Position numbers and translations under genes: made by a program. The notes under the pieces were generated by a model. That model made no database searches. It saw only the letters and a list, made by a program, of their open reading frames with translations, and was not told the origin of the DNA. Of a stretch of 64,000 bases of DNA, positions 35,801 to 48,114 are shown in pieces. This DNA comes from Acanthosepion pharaonis (lineage: Eukaryota; Mollusca; Cephalopoda; Sepiida; Sepiidae): contig CAHIKZ030005640.1 in NCBI GenBank assembly GCA_903632075.3, forward strand, positions 411,001-475,000, written 5' to 3'. Every line of letters begins with the position of its first letter. Within the stretch, counting starts at the first letter, position 1.

Positions 35801-36730
35801 ATTTTTCTCTGTAAGATAATTTGGTTTTCCCAGAGTATGTTTTAGATATGTTAACATTAATAAAAAATATTATCTAAAATATGAATAAATTATCAACTCA
35901 ATACAGCTCATTTGAATTGCTTATAACTTTTACAAAGCACATTTATATTTCCATGTTCTTTCAGACAATTACATTATTTCTTATTTTCGTATTTTCAACA
36001 TTATTTTTCGGTTGATATATTCTTCAGCCCTCATTCGGCGTAAGAACAGAAGTCGTTATTTTTTTCTGATTTCGGAATGTATTTTTTCATAATTTTTTCA
36101 TTTATCTTTTCGATAATTTTAAGTAGGTGAAGCGATGATGTATTTCTGTTGTATGATGCAAACTTTATGAAGGGAGGTAGATAGCCTTTAATCTCTTAAT
36201 ATACAAATAGCGGTATTGTGAGTATCAATTAGTAGCAGATTAAGTGCCAGTCTTGAAATTGAGATTAGAAAATTCATGCTCCAGCCAAAGCTATTACGTA
36301 CTTTTTTTCGCACATACCTTTGTAAAGGTCGAATCCGGCTCATCTCAAAACCAACTAGAGGTTGAAAGCAGGAATATTTTATTTTTCTGAATTTTCTTTT
36401 GGCAACCAGTCTAGAAGGATAGATCGGAAATCAAAACTTGATTTGCGAGGGGTCAGCATCTCCAACCCGTGTGTCCAGAGCAGCAAAACGTACAACAATG
36501 AGTCTGTGATCCTGTACTACACAGGGTAATATTAGTTAATATTCATCATCTTCTTTTCTTCTACAATTCAGGACGTACGCAATCGTGACTCTACGCAATT
36601 TTCTGTCTGTTTAGCTCTTATTAAACTTTATCATTTCTATCTCTCCTAATCCCCGTTCGGCCAACCATTTGCATAAGCCCATTATTCAGATTAAGCACTA
36701 TTTCCCCCAGTCCATTTTGTATTCAATATA
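32855..36730. other. AT-rich non-coding sequence
   Basis: About 3.9 kb without recognisable genes. One isolated mariner-type terminal repeat (GAACTTTATGGACACCCTGTA, about 35374-35394) matches an end of the 81-bp element at 39803, but no partner end was found nearby. Around 36325-36345 AAAGGTCGAATCCGG resembles a polymerase III B box; no second copy was seen. Confidence 0.35.
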
Positions 36731-36734
36731 TCCT

Positions 36735-37240
36735 ATTAATCTGCCTATATTTCTAAGATGAGGTATTATGTACACTATTTACATTATTCAAAGTATTGCC
36801 CTCATCTTTGTTGCCATATTTATTACAACGTTTCGGCCGTTGTATGCTCCGGCCTTCTTCAGGTGGTTGGCATGTCGAACTGAACCCTTTATTTCTCTCA
36901 CTGGGGTAGACTGTTCTACTGTGCCATGTGTCTTCAAGGAAACTTGGCACAGCAGATAAAGGCGTTGTTTAGATCCAGTGACAGGACTCAAAAAGTATGA
37001 GTTCAATACCCGGTTAAGGCAGTGGAGAACTTTCAGAGGGGAATTAGCAGAAGGTAACTGATAACTGACATCCATTAAACATGGGACGTGGATCTAGAAC
37101 AGTCTACCCCAGTGGGCGAAATAAATGTTTCACTTCGACAGTGCAACCACCTGAAAAAGTCAAGAGCATAAAACGGCCGAAGCATTGTAATAAATATGGC
37201 GACAAAATGAGGACAATAGTCCGAATAATGTAAATAACGT
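36735..37240. mobile_element. SINE family A head-to-head inverted dimer
   Basis: 36735-36937 is a minus-strand copy, reading tail, then body (ACAACGTTTCGGCCGTTGTA, GGCCTTCTTCAGGTGG), then the start of the head. At about 36938-36960 it meets a plus-strand copy that has the head (TTAGATCCAGTGACAGGACT, GAGTTCAATACC) and body to 37240. The junction GTGCCATGTGTCTTCAAGG / AAACTTGGCACAG is itself palindromic. The minus copy lacks most of the head and the middle. Confidence 0.75.
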
Positions 37241-37244
37241 CCTA

Positions 37245-37440
37245 TTAATGTCGAATTTTCTAAGCCTTCTTTCATTATTATGCGCTCGAGAAATCTCAAC
37301 TGTCTCTTTCTGATGTTACATATATGTGTCTATTTTGCTTTCATTTTATCTAAAACTTCATCTTTGCTCACATGTTCAGTCCATGTTATTCTCACCATCC
37401 TCTTGTAGAACATGATATTCGTCTCAAGGTTTTCTATGTC
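37245..37440 (-). pseudogene. RTE-like LINE reverse-transcriptase C-terminal remnant
   Basis: On the minus strand the sequence reads NIMFYKRMVRITWTEHVSKD, EVLDKMKAK, a stop, then ICNIRKRQLRFLERIIMK and EGLENSTL. The order R-[ML]-[LV]-R-I-[ST]-W-T-[DE]-x-V-x-x-[DE]-[EK]-V-L-x-[KR]-M followed by I-x-x-R-[KR]-x-[LR] is the C-terminal region of RTE-like reverse transcriptases after the RT domain. No catalytic box is visible upstream (37440-37750). Confidence 0.65.
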
Positions 37441-38040
37441 TATGATGAGATATTCTAGCATTCAATGCGACAGAAAAGGTTTGATATAATCAAATTTTAA
37501 TACTTGCTGTGTTTGAAATTGTAACACTTTAATTATGTAAGAAGCCTATGTTTTCTGAAATTTTGAAATTTATTCCCAAGCTTCCTTCAATAATATAACA
37601 CTTGGGAAAAGATGTTAGTCTTAAAGTGTGGACTTCTGATATATTTTAATTTCATGAATTCTGCACATGATGTACAGTTTTCTATTTACTATAAACCTTG
37701 TTATATTTAGTGCTTTCTTTTGGGCGCTTACCATAGCGTGGAATTCCGTCAGCTTGTCTTTCAAGTTCATTCTTTATATCGTCTGATCTATTTTAACTAA
37801 GTTCAGTGGATGTTACAAGATAAATCGAGTAAAAACCTCTCTAGGATGCATAAACTATGATATTGATAAATAAAGAGAAAAAACTATGAATTGACGAAGA
37901 ATAATCTTCTTGTTGCTTCCTTCTTTACAAGACAAAACTTATTGATTTGTTGATCAAAATCTGCTGAGTTTTGTAATGTCGACTATTTATTTCTTATAAA
38001 TATAAACCTTGTAAATTTCCGATGATTTATATATTTTAGG

Positions 38041-38362
38041 CATTATTTACATTAGTCAGACTGGTATTGAACTTAATAGTTTGGATTTAGTCACTGGATC
38101 TAACCAACGTTCAGACCACAGTAGTGGTGAACCAAAACTTGGATTTGAAGGGAAATAACTGATACATCCGGAAGTGGCATGGAACTAGACAAATATACGA
38201 CGGTGGATGAAATAAAGGATTCGCTTCGAAATTCCAATCACCTGGAGAAGGCCAGAGCGTAAAACGACCGAAACGTTGTGAATATGACAATGGAGATGAG
38301 GATAACAGTCCGAATAATCTAAATAATACAAGTATTCATAATACCTCATCTCAGAGATATAG
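38041..38362. mobile_element. SINE family A with inverted head
   Basis: 38041-38128 is a minus-strand head (GTATTGAACTTAATAG...TTAGTCACTGGATCTAACCA). It is followed by a plus-strand body from AAGGGAAATAACTGATACAT through GGAGAAGGCCAGAGCG and CCGAAACGTTGTGAATATG to the tail TCATCTCAGAGATATAGACAG. It has the same head-to-head logic as other copies, with the junction at a different point. Confidence 0.7.
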
Positions 38363-38364
38363 AC

Positions 38365-39800
38365 AGTTATATATTTTCTTCTGAATTTTTAGGCGGGACT
38401 TTATACACAGCCTAGTGAGATATGGGTTTGGTTATAAAACTAATTCTAGTGAGAAGCGAAATCGCTATTCAGCAGTAATGGCCATCCTCACTAAATTCAG
38501 AAGCTATCATTCTACTCCACTGCTAAATTTATTAAATAAATATTTGTCGAATTTATTAGGGTTATTGCAGCACAATATAATCTGGTGTTATCATTGTTAA
38601 GGACCACACAGCAACAGGAAAATTGCCCTTCCGAAATAACAGCTTTGGAAATACGAATCCAAATTTTTAATTTACAAAATAAAAAAAAAATAACATCTAA
38701 TATATATTTTTTTAGATTGTTTATTCTTAGATTTTGTTTTTTTTCTAAATTCTCAGGATTCAGAATTTGTTTTAATGGAGATAATATTATGGTTACCTTT
38801 TTAGTAGGCACGTAAAAAACAGCTGAAGTGAAAGTTAAATGCACTCCAAATGTAACTAAGTTTGAGCGTTGAAATCTGTTGGATAGGAAATTAGCCTGCC
38901 GATGAAAAGGCCTGCAGCAGATCACTCTTAAGAGATTCCATCCGATCGCGTCATTCAATCCATCTGTTACAACTGGCTTTTGCTCAGCATAACGTATAAA
39001 GAAACATTGTAGCACAAAGTTACTAGTGGTTAATTATATAAACTTTGCAGGACATTAACTCTCATTTCGAGTTTCTCGTGGTTGAATATGTTTCTGGCTT
39101 CTCGCCATCTTCAGCTTGTTTAACATTGGTTTCAACCCTTCCAGGAACTAAGCTACCTTCAAGTGCTTTACAGTAAAAAAGAAATGATGTTAAGGCATTC
39201 TAAATGCCGGCAGCGGAGTCAAAGGCCGGATCTTTCTATAACGTCTGCCTTGTGTTGGCTATTATACACGTTGTAATATGACAGTACATTTTATGTCACT
39301 TTTAACTACTAGTGTATCGCATTTCTGAAAACAAACCGCCGCCGGTTAAAAGAAAGCGTTTTCATTTAATTATTTTTGCAGAAATTGAATTATTTACGCT
39401 GGGATTCATTTCGGGTTTATTTCAAAGAAGTCATAGAACGAGGCAGTAATTTTGAGGGTTCTTCGAATTGTATTGCTTTTTCGTTTTCTTTTAGAAAATG
39501 TCGAAATGCTATTCTAAAGAGTTCAAAAGGAATTAGGGCTTTTATAGAATTCAAGTTGTTCATGGAAGACGAAAAGTTGATCTTTAAGAAGTATTTGAAT
39601 GAATGCTGAGACTCCGGAAGAGAAATATATAAAATCTCAAACAAAAAAGTTTTAAAATATTTCAAATATTTAAATAAATCAAACTCAAAGTATATTTCAA
39701 AAATCTACTCAAACTGCTTTTCGTCAAGAAATAAAAATTTTGTTAAACAAACTCCCTCGTAGATGCTTTCCTTAATATTATGATCTTACTCTACCAGTAA
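38365..39800. other. Non-coding sequence with one hammerhead-like core
   Basis: Open frames at 38512-39015 (minus, 167 codons) and 39376-39609 have no recognisable motif. On the minus strand, 39114-39090 reads CTGAAGA-TGGC-GAGAA-GCCA-GAAAC, a perfect 4-bp stem between two hammerhead-type core strings. I could not complete stems I and III. Confidence 0.3.
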
Positions 39801-39802
39801 AA

Positions 39803-39883
39803 TACAGTGTGTACATAAAGTTCGTGTGCACTTTTAAAAATGTATAATTTTAAAGTGCGCATAAACGTTATGGACACCCTGTA
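39803..39883. mobile_element. 81-bp palindromic mariner-type MITE
   Basis: TA-CAGTGTGTACATAAAGTTCG leads to CGTTATGGACACCCTG-TA, with inverted ends of about 30 bp (CAGGGTGTCCATAA.. against CAGTGTGTACATAA..), AAAGTGCGCAT/GTGCACTTT pairing further in, and almost no interior. TA duplicates border it. CAGGGTGTCCATAAA-type ends belong to the Tc1/mariner superfamily. This is about the minimum possible element: two terminal repeats back to back. Confidence 0.7.
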
Positions 39884-40060
39884 TATCTTTATCTATCCTC
39901 AAAATTTTCAACATTTCTTTAATGTATATCACACTCCACTTTCATCAGAATCATTTTAAATTATTTTTTTACTTTGAGTGTCTCTCGAGATTTCTATTGA
40001 GTGGACTTTGCAATAAGAATGTTAGATTCAAACATATATTGTAATATATCGACATGATAT

Positions 40061-40554
40061 TGTTGAAACATGACTAATGCATGGAATAATAATGCAACAC
40101 AAAATGTACTTAGAACAAAATGTATTGAAACAAGAAAGTGTACACAATATTTACATATAGTCTTTTGTATATTCCTGGTAAGACCGTTCCATGAGAATTT
40201 GTTGGCTGAGTCGCAGTCGGGCAGAGTCTCTGGTTGAATCACTTGATTCCTGTATTTATCTATCCACCCACGAGGATAAAATGTGGCACAGGCCGGTTTA
40301 AATTGGGTATCTCCGAGATCGTAGGCTCGGCCAAAAATATGGCCTTTCTGAACCCGCCTAGACGGGTTCAAGGCCTGTCTACCACCCCGGACGAAACCCT
40401 GCCTCTCGGCTAAGCCTCGTCCGGGTCCCTCACTGCAAAATGCAGAGAGTTCGACTGAGAGTGAATCTCTTGATTCTTCCCTCTCTTCCCGGTACCAACC
40501 ATATTTATATGGTCGGTACTCCACTACGCAAATTAGGTGGATCCTACCACTACA
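40061..40554 (-). mobile_element. Solo LTR with one cassette
   Basis: On the minus strand it starts TGTAGTGGTAGGATCCACC and ends GTTTCAACA. It is flanked by a perfect 5-bp duplication GATAT (40056-40060 and 40555-40559). Both ends match the LTR at 1350-1617. Between two AATCAAG.GATTCA repeats it carries one cassette of about 240 bp (about 40243-40470). The cassette aligns with the tandem units of 2514-3331: CGAACTCTCTGC, GACCCGGACGAGGC, GAACCCGTCTAGGCGGGTTC as a hairpin, CATATTTTTGGCCGAGCC, ACCGGCCT and CCTCGTGGG. A 176-codon minus-strand frame through it is not a known protein. Confidence 0.85.
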
Positions 40555-40559
40555 GATAT

Positions 40560-41325
40560 ATATTTGAAATTAGATATAATTTATAACTCCAGTAACGGAA
40601 ATCTCAGTAAAAAAAAAAAAAAATACATATTTTTTTATTTAAATACTTTCAACGAATATTATAGAGTTAGTTGTTTGGATCATAACGGTGATCCAGATTA
40701 TTGTATTCATAGCGTATCAGCTATTGTACACAGTAATCTCCATCATGTACCCATATTCATAATCGCTGTCTTGGAATTTCAGGCTAAAAATTTTATTTAA
40801 TGCCAGCGAATAGATTGTTCTCATTACACTTGAAGTATATTTACTGTCGTTTATTACACAATTGTTTTATTGCCGTTCGTGCCGTTCGTCTCTTTCAAAG
40901 AAAGAGAATGTATAAACTTTCGGCTCTACACCATCATCCTACAAGGCTATGTATAACCCCTACACCGCCTAAAAATTCGGAGGAAAATATATAAATCATT
41001 GAAAATTTATATCGTTTATATTTGAAAGAAATAATATGATGCGGAACACCTTTTTCGAGTGTGTTTTTCGTATTTGTTGTTGTGTCTGAATGGGTGTGTG
41101 ACTGTGTGTGTTTGGTTGAATATTCGGTTTTAATTTATCGAAGTCCAGTATTCATTTAGTCCTGATATTTCTGACACAATTAATGATTTAGGACAATTGT
41201 AATTACTAAAATTGTTTAGTTTCTTGTATATATGGTATTGTGCGGATCTATTTAGCACGAACTTACATACATACAAAAATACAAGTCACACATAACGCCA
41301 AACATTCATTAGTTAATTAATCAAC
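40560..41325. other. AT-rich non-coding sequence
   Basis: A-run at 40609-40623. Open frames at 40537-40800 and 40800-40994 are unrecognised. Confidence 0.3.
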
Positions 41326-41329
41326 ACTG

Positions 41330-41900
41330 TGTTATTATAGGCAATTTACGAATCGCAGTAATGCGACAATTTTTTTTTTTTTTTGATCACTCTATTTTTA
41401 AGTAGTCAATTTTGCGCACTTTTGGAAGAAAGTCTCTCCAAAGCTCGCTCGCTGATGGGTCGATGTCAACCAATCAGATCGTTTGCACGTGAAGAATAAT
41501 CCTACCTGCGCAGAGATTTGGAGCCTAAGGTCACTTATTTAAGCAAGAGTTTTCTAATCCTAATTAGTGAGAAATCCATCTGCCAAACGAATCCACGACA
41601 GGCGAAACCATGCGGCAAATTTCTCACTCACACACACCACTCACATGCTGAACATACGTTGTACACGCTCACATAAATCATTCTTACACAGGATTATGTT
41701 TCAAGAACAATCATTACAAGAGACTCTCATGAGCATTCTTCCAGTGAACTTTGGAAAGCTAAAATAACATTTAAAGACATGCAACTCAACTTCAACTTTT
41801 GTTACTTAAATGCATGCTTTTCTTCACATCGTTGTTTGATATTGTACGTCTTGTTAAATACATATTTTAAGTGTAACAATGTCTTTTGGTGTCAGTCCTG
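41330..41900 (+). promoter_or_regulatory. Promoter-like segment, possible decayed LTR
   Basis: A GC-richer patch holds AACCAATCAG (CCAAT box, about 41469), GCACGTGAAG (E box, about 41487) and CACTTATTTAAGC (TATA-like, about 41530), in the usual promoter order. The flanks could be TGTTATTATAG (41330) and GTGTAACA (ending 41878), a TGTTA/TAACA pair, followed by TTTTGGTGTCAG. No 5-bp duplication supports a solo LTR. A short frame (41567-41767) downstream is unrecognised. Confidence 0.3.
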
Positions 41901-42845
41901 TTTCCTAACCTAAAGTTAAATTAATGTGGTGAAGTCCCCGACACTATTATGCATATTGCAAGTATTCATTGGATTTTCATTTTTAAAATTTATTTTATTC
42001 CACATAACTACAGAAAAATTGTGCATTTGGGGATAAGTCATGACTTTGAGGAATTATGGCGGTTGTATTAAGAAAGATAAGAATGTGTTGGTCTCGTGCG
42101 AAGAATATTGTACAGTTTGTTTGGGCCTGTGATTGTGCCTAGCTATGTTTATGATAAGAAAAATTAAGACCAGCCTTCCTCATCTTCACACTGAGCCTTC
42201 TGCTACATTGTTTGTTATTTTGCAAAGATAAACATTATCTGCAAGAATTATTTTTCTTAATAGTTCCTAATCAGAGAATCAACGAGCTTGAAAGCATTTC
42301 ATTATTAGTCATGAAATAAAATTTGTAAATTATAAATCTGCTGTTATTTTACGCATCTACTATAATCTTCTGGAAATAAAGAGTTTAATTCAGCAGGAAA
42401 TCAGCTTGTTTGCACTTTTATATCAATTTCTGACCGGAATGTATTTGGAAAATATTGAGAATATGTTGAAAAAACCCGTTTATGACCAAAACTGATTAAA
42501 TGCAAGATATAAGGCATTTTTTTTAAATTATTACCTGAAACAAGTATAGGAATCAGATCTTCATATTTTGCAAAACCTCTACCATAGATAAAATATCTTA
42601 TTGGCAGTTCATCCTACACATGTTTATTCTGTGACTTTGCTTTGATTACTGAAACCCAGTTAATTCAGTAGATCGTGTTGTTAATATACTCATTTCGTTT
42701 CTGTGTCCAAGCTTTACATCCCTTCCAACGAGTAAACAGGCAGCAGTAGCTTTTAAATCGGGTTCGGATTTTGATATACTTTATTTCACTAATTTAACAA
42801 TTTTCCTTCACTGTCTTGAAACTTAGCGTAAAGTATGACATATTC
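41900..42845. other. AT-rich non-coding sequence
   Basis: Nothing recognised. Confidence 0.3.
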
Positions 42846-42847
42846 AG

Positions 42848-43061
<214 letters not shown>

Positions 43062-43064
43062 ACC

Positions 43065-44720
43065 TGATATCGACTTGGCTTTCTCCTAAGAAAAAACGAA
43101 TATGGTCGCTTCTTTTCAAACATTGCTAATGCGGTTACGCAGTTTGGAACACCCACCGATTCTGTTCTACTTATAAAATATTTCCTTTTAAACTATACAA
43201 GTTTTACATTACCAAACTGATTTTGGAATAGAATCATTGCTCTTATATTAGATTTTGACACTAAGCCAATAAGTCTTCCCAATTTCTAAAATATAACCGT
43301 TTTCTTATTTACATTGACAATACTGAAGGTAATCTTCCACATTCTCTTTAGACCCAACGTCTCACTACATCCAACAAAATCAATTAGGACAAAGACATTT
43401 AATCTAGGTTAGAAAATTATTATTTAAATGTTATTTCTGTTTAGATATATATTTATCATACCGATTCCTTTAATTAATCGCCATTTATTCTGTACGATCG
43501 GATTTTTGGACTATCATACACGTTTTCCTATATGGGAAAAAAGGTTCCTATGAATGATGTTTTTTGGTAGCGTTTTAATTATTCTCCATTCCATTATTCA
43601 TCCGGGTCTGCAACTTGCCCAACTCTAAATGAGTCAGTATATCTTTATTCACGCTGTATGTCTCACGGAAGAAACTTGCTCTCTTGGAATTTGTCATATT
43701 GAATACATAACAATTTACGACCGAATAATGTTTATTTGCATCGATGCCACATATTAAAAGTATTGCTTGTAAAGTTCTTGCTAATCTGAAGAAAGACATG
43801 ATTTATAGCCGACCATAATATGAAAATGTCACTATTAATATAGCTGTCCATGGAGGCAAGGTGTTGGAAATAAAGACCGGATTATGACTAGCATACATGA
43901 TGGTTGTTTATGAGCTAAGTTAACAGTTTCTAGATACATGACATATTTTACGAAAGCTAATTCATATTAATCTAAATTAATTTTAGAAAGATGTGATTTA
44001 TATTTATATAACTCTTATTAATATAAACGTTATATTTAGTGGTACAGGTATTTTACAAACCATCTTTTTTTAAGTCTACAGTCCTGTGCAACAGAAGTTA
44101 TTTAAGCTTGCATTTCGAAGGTTTTGGATTTGAACCCTCAGGAATTTATGCTGTGAAAACAACTTTGGCTACATGTGTTTATTATCGCCCAGTATCGAAA
44201 AGCTTCGCGGCAAAGTAAGGTCCAAATATCATTTTTATTTCATTCTTCAAAGGTTTTTTCATAGCTAAATGTACACTCCATTTATTAAGACTATTAAATG
44301 CCCAAGCCCTTAGAGAATTCCACATTTTTTTTAACAGGATGAAACCGCATATCTACAGAATTTTCAGTTTTGATTCAATTTAGGCCATCACGTCTTGTTC
44401 CTGTCTTTCAGAATCTTATATATGATATATAGTGTATCTTTGTGTTTGTGCGGGTGGGTGACTAAACAACTCTTCCGCTTCCACTGGTCATATTTCAATG
44501 ATTCATACATCATTCAAAAGCACTAGAAAATTTAGACACAGGGAACAATTTTCGTTGAGCTTAGATTCAGGTTTGCCAGATTTTGCGAGGTTAAATGTAT
44601 ATTTTAAGGCATTATATTAGCCATAATAATTGCTTTTATTGTTCAAGGGGTATAACTCTTATTTTTCCATTTGGTACACCAAAATTGCAGTGCAAATTTT
44701 ATTATAAACTAACTTAAAAA
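43065..44720. other. AT-rich non-coding sequence
   Basis: No gene recognised; the minus-strand frame at 43575-43799 has no known motif. The last about 30 bp before the satellite (ATTATAAACTAACTTAAAAA) are not part of its repeat unit. Confidence 0.3.
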
Positions 44721-47700
44721 GCCACCCTTATAGAGCGCAGAAAATAGTTTGAAATTTGCGTTTTACTTGGTTTCAACAAGTTTACATCTATTTGTAAAAA
44801 AGCCACCCTTATAGAGCGCAGAAAATAGTTTGAAATTTGCGTTTTACTTGGTTTCAACAAGTTTACATCTATTTGTAAAAGCCCCTTATAGAGCGCAGAA
44901 AATAGTTTGAAATTTGCGTTTTACTTGGTTTCAACAAGTTTACATCTATTTGTAAAAAGCCACGCTTATAGAGCGCAGAAAATAGTTTGAAATTTGCGTT
45001 TTACTTGGTTTCAACAAGTTTACATCTATTTGTAAAAAGCCACCCTTATAGAGCGCAGAAAATAGTTTGAAATTTGCGTTTTACTTGGTTTCAAACAAGT
45101 TTACATCTATTTGTAAAAAAGCCACCCTTATAGAGCGCAGAAAATAGTTTGAAATTTGCGTTTTACTTGGTTTCAACAAGGTTACATCTATTTGTAAAAA
45201 GCCACCCTTATAGAGCGCAGAAAATAGTTTGAAATTTGCGTTTTACTTGGTTTCAAATAAGTTTACATCTATTTGTAAAAGCCACCATTATACAGCGCAG
45301 AAAATAGTTTGAAATTTGCGTTTTACTTGGTTTCAACAAGTTTACATCTATTTGTAAAAGCCACCTTTATAGAGCGCAGAAAATAGTTTGAAATTTGCGT
45401 TTTACTTGGTTTCAACAAGTTTACATCTATTTGTAAAAAGCCACCCTTATAGAGCGCAGAAAATAGTTTGAAATTTGCGTTTTACTTGGTTTCAACAAGT
45501 TTACATCTATTTGTAAAAGCCACCCTTATAGAGCGCAGAAAATAGTTTGAAATTTGCGTTTTACTTGGTTTCAACAAGTTTTACATCTATTTGTAAAAAA
45601 AGCCACCCTTATAGAGCGCAGAAAATAGTTTGAAATTTGCGTTTTACTTGGTTTCAACAAGTTTACATCTATTTGTAAAAAGCCACCCTTATAGAGCGCA
45701 GAAAATAGTTTGAAATTTGCGTTTGACTTGGTTTCAACAAGTTTACATCTATTTGTAAAAGCCACCCTTATAGAGCGCAGAAAATAGTTTGAAATTTGCG
45801 TTTTACTTGGTTTCAACAAGTTTACATCTATTTGTAAAAAAAGCCACCCTTATAGAGCGCAGAAAATAGTTTGAAATTTGCGTTTACTTGGTTTCAATAA
45901 GTTTACATCTATTTAGAGCGCAGAAAAAAAAGCCAATTTTTATAGAGCGCAGAAAATAGTTTGAAATTTTGTTTTACTTGGTTTCAACAAGTTTACATCT
46001 ATTTGTAAAAGCCACCTTTAGAGCGCAGAAAATAGTTTGAAATTTGCGTTTTACTTGGTTTCAACAAGTTTACATCTATTTGTAAAAAGCCACGCTTATA
46101 GAGCGCAGAAAATAGTTTGAAATTTGCGTTTTTACTTGGTTTTCAACAAGTTTACATCTATTTGTAAAAAGCCACCCTTATAGAGCGCAGAAAATAGTTT
46201 GAAATTTGCGTTTTACTTGGTTTCAACAAGTTTACATCTATTTGTAAAAAGCCACCCTTATAGAGCGCAGAAAATAGTTTGAAATTTGCGTTTTACTTGG
46301 TTTCAACAAGTTTACATCTATTTGTAAAAAGCCACCCTTATAGAGCGCAGAAAATAGTTTGAAATTTGCGTTTTACTTGGTTTCAACAAGTTTACATCTA
46401 TTTGTAAAAAGCCACCCTTATAGAGCGCAGAAAATAGTTTGAAATTTGCGTTTTACTTGGTTTCAACAAGTTTACATCTATTTGTAAAAGCCACCCTTTA
46501 TAGAGCGCAGAAAATAGTTTGAAATTTGCGTTTTACTTGGTTTCAAATAAGTTTACATCCTTTGTAAAAAGCCACCCTTTATAGAGCGCAGAAAATAGTT
46601 TGAAATTTGCGTTTTACTTGGTTTCAACATGTTTACATCTATTTGTAAAAAGCCACCTTTTTATAGAGCGCAGAAAATAGTTTGAAATTTGCGTTTTACT
46701 TGGTTTCCAAAAGTTTACATCTATTTGTAAAAGCCACCCTTATAGAGCGTAGAAAATAGTTTGAAATTTGCGTTTTACTTGGTTTCAACAAGTTTACATC
46801 TATTTGTAAAAAGCAACCCTTTATAGAGCGCAGAAAATAGTTTGAAATTTGCGTTTTTTACTTGGTTTCAATAAGTTTACATCTATTTGTAAAAAGCCAC
46901 CCTCATAGAGCGCAGAAAATAGTTTGAAATTTGCGTTTTACTTGGTTTCAACAAGTTTACATCTATTTGTAAAAAGCCAAATTTTATAGAGCGCAGAAAA
47001 TAGTTTGAAATTTGCGTTTTTACTTGGTTTCAATTTGTAAAAAGTTTACATCTATTTGTAAAAAGCCACCCTTTAGAGCGCAGAAAATAGTTTGAAATTT
47101 GCGTTTTACTTGGTTTCAACAAGTTTACATCTATTTGTAAAAAGCCACCCTTATAGAGCGCAGAAAATAATTTGAAATTTGCGTTTTACTTGGTTTCAAC
47201 AAGTTTACATCTATTTGTAAAAAGCCACCCTTATAGAGCGCAGAAAATAATGTGAAATTTGCGTTTTACCTGGTTTCAACAAGTTTACATCTATTTAAAA
47301 AAAAAAGCCAGAAAATAGTGTGAAATTTTGCGTTTTTACCTGGTTTTAATAAGTTTACATCTATTTGTAAAAAAGCCAATTTTATAGAGCGCAGAAAAAA
47401 GTTTGAAATTTGCGTTTTACTTGGTTTTTCCTTCCAAGTTTACATCTATTTGTAAAAAGCCAATTTTATAGAGCGCAGAAAATAGTTTGAAATTTGCGTT
47501 TTACTTGGTTTCAACAAGTTTACATCTATTTGTAAAAAGCCATTTATAGAGCGCAGAAAATAGTTTGAAATTTGCGTTTTACTTGGTTTCAAACAAGTTT
47601 AATCTATTTGTAAAAAAGCCACCCTTATAGAGCGCAGAAAATAGTTTGAAATTTGCGTTTTACTTGGTTTCAACAAGTTTACATCTATTTGTAAAAGCCA

Positions 47701-48101
47701 CCTTTATAGAGCGCAGAAAATAGTTTGAAATTTGCGTTTTACTTGGTTTCAAACAAGTTTACATCTATTTGTAAAAAAAAGCCACCTTTTATAGAGCGCA
47801 GAAAATAGTTTGAAATTTGCGTTTTACTTGGTTTCAACAAGTTTACATCTATTTGTAAAAAAGCCACCCTTATAGAGCGCAGAAAAATAGTTTGAAATTT
47901 GCGTTTTACTTGGTTTCAACAAGTTTACATCTATTTGTAAAAGCCACCCTTATAGAGCGCAGAAAATAGTTTGAAATTTGCGTTTTACTTGGTTTCAACA
48001 AGTTTACATCTATTTGTAAAAAGCCACCCTTATAGAGCGCAGAAAATAGTTTGAAATTTGCGTTTTACTTGGTTTCAACAAGTTTACATCTATTTGTAAA
48101 A
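44721..48101. repeat. Satellite: about 80-bp unit, 42 tandem copies
   Basis: Counting the GCCACCC-type unit starts gives 42 copies in a single orientation, on average 80-81 bp. The consensus order is GCCACCCTTATAGAGCGCAG, AAAATAGTTTGAAATTTGCG, TTTTACTTGGTTTCAACAAG, TTTACATCTATTTGTAAAAA. Most units differ only in the length of the A run after TTTGTA and in CCCTT/CCTTT/ATTTT after GCCA. Disturbed units lie at about 45901-45940 (extra AGAGCGCAGAAAAA), 47020-47060 and 47297-47330 (deletion). Short minus-strand frames are repeats of one translated unit and are not genes. Confidence 0.97.
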
Positions 48102-48114
48102 CGTTCCTTAAATA

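Noticed and set aside
36830..36862. Calling SINE A's hairpin a functional hammerhead
   Set aside because: The core strings are there, but stem I and a proper UH cleavage site opposite stem III could not be drawn, and other copies break CTGANGA (for example near 32765).
38512..39015. Minus-strand frame of 167 codons
   Set aside because: No recognisable motif, AT-driven composition and no splice or promoter context; not enough to call a gene.
39994..40524. Minus-strand frame of 176 codons
   Set aside because: It lies almost entirely inside a solo LTR with exact target duplications; no recognisable protein.
45571..45819. Minus-strand frame with three internal repeats
   Set aside because: Pure satellite translation.
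44721..48101. CRISPR-like array
   Set aside because: Tandem units are contiguous without unique spacers, in an animal-type genome; it is a satellite.
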